Source: Neocallimastix lanati (nom. inval.)
Taxonomy: Eukaryota > Neocallimastigomycota > Neocallimastigomycetes > Neocallimastigales > Neocallimastigaceae
Assembly (NCBI GenBank): GCA_016946835.1
Contig: JACVTC010000091.1
Location: 348,501 to 412,500, forward strand
Length of the DNA stretch: 64,000 nucleotides
Direction: 5' to 3'
How positions within the stretch are numbered: position 1 is the first letter of the stretch; every line of letters starts with the position of its first letter. The notes under the pieces were generated by a model that saw only the letters and a program-made list of their open reading frames with translations, had not been told where the DNA came from and made no database searches. A program made the translations under genes and the position numbers. Of the stretch, positions 54,302-64,000 are shown piece by piece.

Positions 54302-55618
54302 TTAATCACTATCAGAACTGGAGTCAGAGCTTGAATCAGAAGAATTTTCCTTCTTAGTAGCTTTTCCTCCCTTCTTTTTTATTGGCTTTGGGGCAGCCTT
54401 CTTTGGTTTACTATTTTTTACCTTTTTTTTTTTTTCATCATCTGAAGATTTAATTTTCTTGGATGATCCATCACTACCAACATTCTTTCTCTTCTTTGGA
54501 TTAGCTTTAGCTTTAGCCTTCTTCTTCTTATCTTCATCAGAAGAACCTTCAGATTCAACTTCATCTTCTTCAGAAGAGGTTGAACTATAGTCTTCTTCTT
54601 CCTTATTTTCTTCTGCACCCTTATTAGCTAAGTATTCCTTCATTTTTTCATCATAAATTGCTTTTTGTTTTTCAGCTTCAATCTTGTATTTCTATTTATA
54701 AAGAAATATATATATTTTGTTTATTAATTCTTAATTCTTTATTATATTATTCTCTTTTTTATTTCTTGAAATTAATACATATAAACATTCTTATATATTT
54801 CTATTATTTATTTAATTTCATTAATACTAGGCTTTTTATTATTTTCTTTCATTACTATCTATTTATTCTTATTCCATTTCGTATTAACAATATTCTTTTC
54901 TTATTTTATTTTTATTTTTATTTACATATATATTATATTTTTATTTTCCTAATATAATTATTTATTATAAATATAAAATAATTAAAAATTTTTTCTTTTA
55001 TTTGTCTGTTTCAACTTACTTCTTTTTGATCTTCTGGAAGTTCCTTCCAAAGCTTACCAAGCTCAGTAACAACTTGTTGTGGGTGAAGAGAAGAATCCTT
55101 CTTAGAAACAATAGGTCTCATTTTACCACAGAAAAGGAAGTAAGGACTTGGTGGCTTCTTTGGCATATTTGGGTCACGCTTGGCCTTACCTCCTCTTCCA
55201 CCTTTACTATTTTGTTTTGCCTTATTAACTGCAATAATATTCTTTATAGTTGGACGAGAAGTTTCAAAAACAGTTTTAATTTCTTTTGGGCTCAATTCAT
55301 CTTCACCTTTATCAATTAAATAATTGGTAATATTGTTAACACTTTTTATTAAAAGTGAAACACTATTAGCAAATTTTTTCTAATAAATAATTATATTATA
55401 ATAATATATAATAAATAATATTAATATATATTAATATTAATATTTATATAATATTTTCAATATTTCATATTAAAATATAACTTTTTCTTTATAATATTTA
55501 TATCCTTTTATTAAAAATAAATATTTTTTTAATAAAAAACTATAATATAATATATCTTTACCAATTCACGTTCTTTAATTTCTTCTTCAGATATTTGACT
55601 TTTTCCTTTGTTTGACAT
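54302..55618 (-). CDS. HMG-box chromatin protein (HMGB/Nhp6-like)
   Basis: This is a nuclear DNA-bending protein. Three exons on the minus strand join in frame: 55562-55618, 55020-55379, 54302-54691, giving 268 residues. An N-terminal ~85 residues (MSNKGKSQISEEEI..., SPKEIKTVFETSRPTIKN) may be a small helical domain. Then comes one HMG box at about 87-160: RDPNMPKKPPSPYFLF, VVTELGKLWKELPEDQK and a YDEKMKEYLA end. The C-terminal ~105 residues are disordered: acidic/Ser (YSSTSSEEDE), Lys-rich nuclear-localisation-like runs, and a terminal SSDSSSDSSSDSD typical of casein kinase 2 sites. The longer N-terminus and acidic-basic tail set it apart from yeast Nhp6 (~100 residues). SSRP1 is an alternative only if a large N-terminal part were missing; no such sequence is seen. 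Introns are 182 bp and 328 bp. Confidence 0.92.
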
Positions 55619-57863
55619 TTTGATATTATTTAGTTATTATAATAGAATGAAAATAAAAAAAATTTTTTGAATATTTTATAGATAAATATGGTACTACAAT
55701 AATAAAATAATTTTTTTTCTAACTTAAATATTAATAAATTTTTTTATAAATATAATTGTTCTTTATTTTTTTTTTCTTAAGGAAAAAAAGTACTAAAACT
55801 TTTGAAGAAAAAAATTTTTTTTTAAGAGGGAATTTGTCTGATTTTATATGTGAAATTTTTAAATATATGGTAATTTTATATGACAAAAAATAATAATAAT
55901 AATAATAAATTTTTATTTATTAATTTATTTTAGTTAATATAATTTTATTTTATCAATAAAAAAATATAGGTTGAATAAAAAAAAATTTTTTTTTATTGAT
56001 AAAAATTTATAAGCAATAAAATTTAAAACTAAATTATATGGAAAAAAAAAATTTCAAAAAGCTAAAATAGTAACATCTATTTATTAACATTCAAGATTAA
56101 TATATTGATACCATTATATAGTTTTCAATATATATTATATATATTAATACATTTTTTTCTTTTTCTTTTTTTTCTATTGTATAATATTAAATAGTAAAAA
56201 AAAAATTTTTTCTATCTTTAATGGTTAAATACAATATAGCACACCAACTCTAATTCATCTATAGGAAATTATAAACCCTAATTTATTTTTGTCTTTTTAT
56301 TATTTTTATTTTTTTATTAATAATATAATATTATTAAATTATATATATATGTATATATATATATATATATATTTTTTTTTTGTTTTGTTTTGTTTTGTTT
56401 TGTTTTGTTTACATTGTGATCTTTCTCTTCTTTTTTTTTTTTTTAATTTAGCAATATATTAGCTATTCAATATTGACTTTAATTATTTTTTAATATATTA
56501 TAGTAATGACTGATTTTAATTACTAGTATCTTAATAAATATTGGCATTTTTACCATAAAAAAGAAAAAATAAATTATTATTATTATTTTTTATTATTATT
56601 ATTATTATTATTATACTATCCGTAGAATATAAAACTTAATGAATATTAATTATATACATTTTTTTCCACTATTATTCAATTTAAACCACTAGTATTTTTT
56701 TTACTCTTTAATAACTTATGTTATATATTATTACATTATATATTATTACACTATATATTATTAAACATGCATAAAAAAAATTAAAAAATTTCTAAATATC
56801 ATTATCCATCATATTTTAATAAAATTCATTAAACATTGATGCTATTAATTAAATATTATTTTATAATAAATGGCCTTTAAGATTTTAACATTATAGATTA
56901 AATTTTTTTTTTAAAATATTTATAAATCCTTTTTTTTTTAATATTTTAATATTCCCTATCTAAAATAATAATTAATATTATTGTAATTTAATAAATAATA
57001 TCATATAAATTATCTTTTTTACATTATTAGAAGTTACATCGATATTAAATATCAAAATATTAAGACCAAAAAAATATAAAAACCAAAAAAAAGTTATATT
57101 CTAAATATAAAATATTATTTTTCTATATTTTCTATATTTTCATTTTCATTATAATAAAACCATTATATATATAATATGGAAAAAATATATAAAAATAATA
57201 TATCATATAGATATATATCTACAATAATACTTTAAATTATTATATATTATTATTATATATTATTATTATATATTATAATTATTACATATTATTATTATAA
57301 TTATTATTATAGTTTTTAACAATATTTATTTTTTATTTTTAATAAAGTAATAAAAATTTTTAATATTTAATAATTATTTTATTTATTTATTTTATACAAC
57401 ATGCGATTTAAAAATTAAATATATTATATATTATATTATTATGTATATTCCATTACAATATAATTTAATTAGAATAAAATTATTTAATATATTAATATAT
57501 AATAAACTGTATAATTAAAATATATATAGTAAAAAAAGAAATAAAAAATTGGTACAATATATAAATATATATTAATATATTATATTTTAAACTAATATAT
57601 TGAAAGGTATGATATTAATTGAATAGAGTTTAAATTAAAATAAAAAAATAAAAAAATTGTTATTAAAATAATTATCATCAAAATATACAAAAAAAAGAAA
57701 AAAAAACAATATTTTATATTCAGTATAGCTTCTTTGTAAAAACAAATTAAATATAATAATAATGTCTTATTAATATCTTTGAAAATTAATAAAATTAATG
57801 AAATTTGTTGTTGTATAATAAAATTCATTATTTTTTTTATAAATTCTTTTATTATTTAATATA
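55619..57863. other. A/T-rich DNA upstream of the HMG gene
   Basis: The first few hundred bases should hold its promoter. It contains poly-TA near 56340-56371, a (TTTTG)n run of about 6 units at 56381-56409, and (TTA)n near 56577-56614. No gene is supported; the 78-codon minus frame at 57592 is an A/T-rich chance frame. Confidence 0.6.
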
Positions 57864-58192
57864 TAATATTTATTTATTATTTATTATTTATTATTTATTA
57901 TTTATTATTTATTATTTATTATTTATTATTTATTATTTATTATTTATTATTTATTATTTATTATTTATTATTTATTATTTATTATTTATTATTTATTATT
58001 TATTATTTATTATTTATTATTTATTACTTATTATTTATTATTTATTATTTTTTATTTTTTATTTATTACTTATTATTTATTATTTATTATTTATTATTTA
58101 TTATTTATTATTTATTACTTATTATTTATTATTTATTATTTATTATTTATTACTTATTACTTATTATTTATTATTTATTATTTATTATTATT
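57864..58192. repeat. (TTATTTA)n heptamer minisatellite
   Basis: About 47 copies of a 7-bp unit run almost uninterrupted. Occasional ACTTATT variants (near 58025, 58067, 58114, 58151 and 58158) and one TTTTTTA cluster near 58045-58060 mark internal turnover. The variant spacing suggests that blocks of several units were duplicated. The long plus-strand frame across it is an artefact of the repeat period. Confidence 0.93.
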
Positions 58193-59724
58193 TATATATG
58201 CAATTAAATTATAATGGTAATTAACTTAATATAAAAGATATCTTAAACACAAATATGTTAATTTGAAGAATAAAGAATTCAGAGACATAGAATATAAAAT
58301 ATCCTTTTCTTAATCTAATAAAACATTTCTATATATAAACTTTATTTTTTGATTTATTGATATAAAAAATATTTCATTATATAATAAAGTAAAAAAAAAA
58401 AAAAAAACTTTTTAATAAAAATTATGATAATAATAATAATAAATAAAATGAAACTAATTATAATAAAAAAAATATTCGAATTTCAGATTTTATAATAAAC
58501 TTCATCCATGAATTATGTAAATATTCTAAAAAGTATTTATAAAAGTTAAAGTTATATGATATTCCTTATATAATTAACCTATAATACCAAATAATGATTA
58601 CTAAATAATAAATATTGTTAAGTACCATAATTTTTTTGTAAACATTAAAATGTGTTCAATTTATATGTAAATAATGTATTGATATTGAACAAAATATAAC
58701 AAAAAAAAGTAATAAGTATTATTTTATTATTATGATTATTATTAACTATTAACAAATATTTTTATATCTTAAATTATATTATTTAAAAAAATTACTAGCT
58801 GAACTTTACAGTCACGTCACCTTCAAATAAAATATTTAGGCTCAAAAATAATAAAATAAAAATAATATTAAATCAAAAAAAAAAAAAAATTAAAAAAAAA
58901 TTAAAAGTGCTCTTTTAAATTATATATATTGAAAATATATTTATAATATATATTATAAATATATTATAATATATTTTTATATATTTCATATTTAATATGA
59001 ATTTTTCTTTATAATCAATAGAATAAAATATATTTCTTTAATGTTGTATGTATATTATTATATATTTATTATATATTATTAATAAATGTAAAATAGTATT
59101 GTTAATATATGATTAATTGGAAATTATTTAAATAAAGATGAAAATATAAAAAAATTTAAAAAAATAAAATAAATTAAAAAAATAAAAAAAAAAATTAAAT
59201 TTCAAAATATTCAAAATTTTTTTCTAATTTCTTCAACATAATTAATGTATGGTTAAAAATATAAAAATAATAAAAAAAGAATACTTTGATATTTTAAAAA
59301 AATGAAACAAAAGAAAAATAAAAAAGTACTATAAAAAATAACGATAATATTTAATTGGATTGATGAATATAATAATAGTAATGTAATAAGTTATATATTA
59401 AATATTCACTGTATTTATTATTATTTTAATAAATAAGAAAAAATTAAGAAGTTATGTTTATTATAAATAATACATAATTTTTTTTATTTAGTATTTATAT
59501 ATATTTATATGTAATAATCATATAAAGGTTAGATTATTTTTATATATTTTTAAAAAATTAATTCTTTAAAATTTCAATCTATGGAATATAAAATTAATTA
59601 TTAATAATTTAAACTTTTAATATTATTTTTTTTTAATAATTCTGCTGTTTTTTTTTGTTTTTTTTTTATAGTTTTAATTTCAACTTTTATTTTAATTGAT
59701 TTTATGATATTCAATACTAATTTA

Positions 59725-59761
<37 letters not shown>

Positions 59762-62700
59762 TAACTATAATATTTTCATATTTTTAATTTTTAACAAGAA
59801 CTTAAAATAGTAATTGTATTGAAATCTGAATTATTTTTTAATTATTTTATACATAATATTAGCAAAAGCAAAAGAAAAAAAATATACAAAAAAAATAAAA
59901 AAAAAATAAATAAAATTGTATGTTTATAAATAATTATTAATATATATTATGATATAATTATTAAAATATAAAATGATTAGTCATTAAAAATTAATTAGAG
60001 TAATACTTATGGTTTTATTTTCTTGTTTTGTTTTATTTTAATTTTTTTTTTCACCTAAATATAATAAATATAATAAATTTAATAGGATTAATAGTGATAA
60101 TAATAATAATATAAGGTAATATAATATAATAAAATATGATTTGATAGGGTTATTTAGCCTAGTTTATATAAAGAGTTACATATTTCTAACCCTAAATAAT
60201 GATAATCATGTTTTTTTTTTATAATCCTTTTTAATTTAGTTCAAAATATATATTAAAAAATATTTTTTCTTTTTGTACATTTATTTAAAAAAAAAACAAT
60301 AATATATAATAAAATAAATGCCTAAATATATGTCACTATTTTTTTATATACAACTAATATATCTTTCTATTTATTTTTTATTTAAATTTTAAATAAAATT
60401 AATTTTTGTATTATTATAACCATAAATTAATTTTTATTTTAATAACAATAGAAGTAATTAAGCTTTTCCTTTTAATATATGTAATTATATATTTAGAATT
60501 AATAAATAAAAAAAAATATATATATATTAGATTTTAGCTTTCCTCATAGCCATTAATATTTTGTTCTAAACCAATTTTAATTATAAAAGAATTAATATTC
60601 AGTTGATTATTTTTATTTCTTGGTATGAATAAATGATATTAATATTATATAATACTTTTTTAAATAAGTATTTCTCCCCATTATTATATAATATTTAAAG
60701 TATTTGTAAATAGAAAATTAAATAATAATTAATAAACTTATTTTACCTATTTCTTTTTATAAAAGTTTTGTATTTTGTTTATTATATTACAAAATAATTA
60801 TTAATATTTAATATATGCTAATATTTATTGGATATATACATACTATATTACAAAAAAAAAAAAAAATAGAAATAAAATTCATTTTTATATATTTATTTAT
60901 TACTATAATTATTTTTAGGAGCTTTAATAATTTATAATTAAAATTATTAATATTTTTTTTCAATAAAGAATAATGGGAAATTTTTTAATAATTAAAAAAA
61001 AGGTTTTCTTGTTTAGCTAATAAATATAAAAATTATATTATATAAAACAATATTATTAATTAAATTCATAATATTAACCTGATTATATTAATACCATCAA
61101 TAATAATTGAAATAGGTAATAAATAATTTATATTTACAATAATTAATTTGAAAATTAATAAGTAATATTAAGTAATATAATTTAGAATTATATTCATTAT
61201 ATTTTTATATTTTTTATTTTATTTCAACCTATAAATTTTAATTAATTTTATTAATATTATTAGCTTATCATTAGGTAATAAATTTATTATAAATTATAAA
61301 TATTAGTCTGGCTTAAAAAAAATTATTTTATTGTCCTATCGATGAAGAGAAATAATACATTATAAATATGACACATGATTTTTTCTAAAAAAAAAAAGTA
61401 ATATATATGATTTATGATATATAATTATATAATTTATATATAATTTTATTTCGTACTTTAGAAATTAATTCTACCACTATAGACGATTAAAAATGATTTA
61501 TTTTTAATTTTTGGAATGCGTAACAGATATTAATTATATTGTTATTATTATTTTTTTGGAATATGAATAATAGATATTTATTATTATTTCAAATATATAA
61601 AAATTCTAACGGATAAAAAAAAGAAAAGAAAAACTAAAGTTTCGTAAAAATATAATCTTTATTTATCATTACTTTTATTACTATTTTACTATTTTTTTAT
61701 GTTAAAATGAATAGCATGAAAAAAAAGTAATTAAAAAATAAATATCTATAATTAAAAAAATTTATATATAGGTAGAATTAAGCTAATTAAAGAAATTTAA
61801 GTTGTATTTATTTTTTTATAGAAATATATATATATATTTTTTTTGAGTTTCAGCTGAGAAGGACAATAAAAAATTTTTATAATTAAATTTTTTTTTTTTT
61901 TTTTTCAATGGTGCCTGATTGATTAATGATAATTTATTTTATTATATGAATTTAGGTTAATTGACACAAATAAATAAAATAGAATTAAATTATTATAGTT
62001 TTGACTAATAAAATAAATAAATAAATAAATAAATAAAAAAAGGTGAAGGGAGAACTCAATAAATAATGCCTAAATAATAAAAATAATAACAATAATTTGT
62101 ATAATAATAATAATAATAAAAATGACAATAATCAAAATTATCAAAATAATAATTAAAATAATAATAATCAAAGTAATTATAAAACCAAAATAATTTCTAT
62201 AATAAAAACAATTATTGGAATAAAATAATAATAAAAGTAATAATTATAAAATAAAATAATTTCTAATTAAAAAAAATGATTATAATAAAATGATAATAAA
62301 AAATAAAATAATAATATATAAATTAAATAAATAAATAAAAATTCATATAATAATTAATAATAAATAATGACTGTAATATAAAAAAATTTACTCAATTTAT
62401 TAATAAGCAATAGGAGTATTATTTGTATTGTAAATTTTTTGTTGTTTAATAATTAATAAAGTTTCACCCCATACATAAATGCTATATATACAAATATATA
62501 TGTATAATTTCTATTTAAATTTTATTTTTTTTATTGATAAATATTGTATTAAATTAATTCTCATATAATATGTATAGGACTGAAATCTAGTGGTTTATTA
62601 TTTCCAATAATGAAACAATTATAGTTTTTATAAGAAAAAAAAATCCTATTCTAATTATTATAATAAACAAACGAATAAACAAACAAACAAATAAATAACT

Positions 62701-63826
62701 AAATAACTAACTAACTAACTAACTAAATAAATAAATAAATAACTAAATAAATAAATATATATATATAAATAAAATTATATTTATATTTTAATTAATATTT
62801 TATTTACTATTAGGATTATGATTCTATTTTATTTTGTTATTTGACTTATTTATGTACCATAAAATAGATGATGATATATAATTATTTATTGCTTTAAATT
62901 ATTAAATATTTTAGATAAAATTTTTATAGTATTTTTTAAAATTTTTTTTTATCAGCTTAATTATATGCCTAATAATAGTAAGCAAATACTTTAATTATTA
63001 ATAAATTAATCTAGTTCATAGGGAGAATATAATTCCTAAAGTATTGATAGATAAAGAACAAAATAATTAATATATATATTTTTATTATATATACATAATT
63101 TTTTTTTGGTTAAAAAATTTTTTTTTTTCATATTTTATTAAAATATATTTTTTTCTATTAATAATAATTGTTCAATAAATACCAGGTTTATTTTGTGTTA
63201 TGTATATTTTTATTTATAGAATCATCTAATAATAATAATTTAAAGTAATATAATTATTTTTGGCTTAAAATTTTTTTTATTTTTATCATTTTTTTATTTT
63301 TTTAGGCAGAAAAACATCATGTAATAATAATAATAATAATATTAATTAATTAATTAATTAATTAATAATAATAATAATAATAATAATAAAGAAAATTATA
63401 TTTTTAATAATATTTATAATAAAAATATTAGTGGTAAAAAAAAAATTTTACTTAATTAGGACAATAATTCATTTATGGTCAGGTGTTTAATTCCCTAATT
63501 TTTTTTTTTTTACTATTATAAAAACTACCAATAGTATTTAGAGCTATTATTGAATAGCCTTACAATTTTAATAATCATAATATCAAATTACACTACAAAA
63601 AAAAAAATTTATTTTATACTAGCCAATAAACTAATGATACACGCCAATCTAATAATATTAAGTCATTTATAATTTTAATAATTTCAATTTATTTCATACT
63701 ATATTATTTAGGGGAAAAAATTAATTTTTTTTTATTTATTTGTACATTTGTATATTTGAATATTAGGGTTATTTATTATTTATTTATTAAGTGATATTTT
63801 ATTATGTTACTATAAAATTTTTTTTT

Positions 63827-63857
<31 letters not shown>

Positions 63858-64000
63858 ATTAAATAATAATACATGAATACATTAGCAAATTTTAGAGTTA
63901 CAATCCATATTCAAAAAAAAAAAAATATTTCATATATTACTATTGGTTTATTTTTTTTGTTATATTTTGTTAAATTTTTTTTTTTATTTTTAGTTTTATA
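58193..64000. other. A/T-rich gene-poor end of window
   Basis: No coding region, RNA gene or mobile element is supportable. Features are limited to (TTA)n near 59726-59758, (AAAT)n near 62006-62038, an AACT/AAAT tetramer run near 62676-62755 and a mixed ATTA/AAT array near 63330-63390, plus many short homopolymers. Confidence 0.6.
62676..62755. repeat. mixed tetramer array (AAAC, AACT, AAAT)
   Basis: Consecutive tetramers change unit from ACAA/AAAC to AACT to AAAT along about 80 bp, a composite microsatellite with shifting motif. Confidence 0.8.

Noticed and set aside
57805-58224. 139-codon ORF of FIIYYLL repeats
   Set aside because: A 7-bp repeat has a 21-bp coding period and stays open by chance; no gene features.

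Overview
The window looks like nuclear DNA of a fungus with an extreme A+T bias. Anaerobic gut fungi (Neocallimastigomycota) fit best: there are long A/T homopolymers, (AAT)n and (TTTA)n arrays both in introns and as asparagine runs in proteins, many short GT-AG introns, intergenic DNA that is almost pure A/T, and comparatively G+C-rich housekeeping genes. Placement is by style and protein similarity only; I ran no search.

Layout. 1-2494 is A/T-rich DNA without a gene. 2495-4777 (minus) encodes a 760-residue low-complexity protein I cannot assign. 4778-10971 is a 6-kb gene desert holding a ~105-bp inverted repeat pair and a strong hairpin. 10972-17905 (plus) is a ~21-exon kinesin-5 (BimC/Eg5/Cut7 type) motor. 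17906-23500 has transposon debris: a 5'-truncated LINE copy, a MULE-type transposase fragment, an orphan exon-like ORF and a perfect 44-bp palindrome. 23594-24251 (plus) is ribosomal protein uL6/L9. 24252-28462 has more LINE debris and a second palindrome. 28463-30887 (plus) is ABCE1/Rli1 in seven exons. 31497-33761 is a stack of LINE insertions with target-site duplications, joined to a broken Ty3/gypsy element. 34224-38306 (plus) is a 16-exon double AAA ATPase that best matches AFG2B/SPATA5L1. 39073-48717 (plus) is one very large gene: an inositol polyphosphate 5-phosphatase with about 2000 residues of Asn-rich N-terminal extension and a C-terminal CaaX-like box. 49500-53650 is a nested graveyard of minus-strand LINE copies around a disrupted helicase fragment resembling those of large DNA viruses. 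54302-55618 (minus) is an HMG-box protein. 55619-64000 has no gene I can support, only repeats, including a heptamer minisatellite.

Function. The intact genes are housekeeping: spindle motor, ribosome (uL6), ribosome recycling and 60S assembly (ABCE1, AFG2B), phosphoinositide turnover and chromatin. Three of them (uL6, ABCE1, AFG2B) lie consecutively and all serve ribosome biogenesis or function, although they are separate transcription units.

The most interesting material is the accessory DNA. At least nine loci carry copies of one non-LTR retrotransposon C-terminal region, which in isolation look like unrelated small ORFs. Two copies have exact 12-14 bp target-site duplications. One sits inside the virus-like helicase with an imperfect duplication, which gives an order of events. 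Exon boundaries were read by eye from splice signals and frame continuity, and should be trusted to within a few bases.
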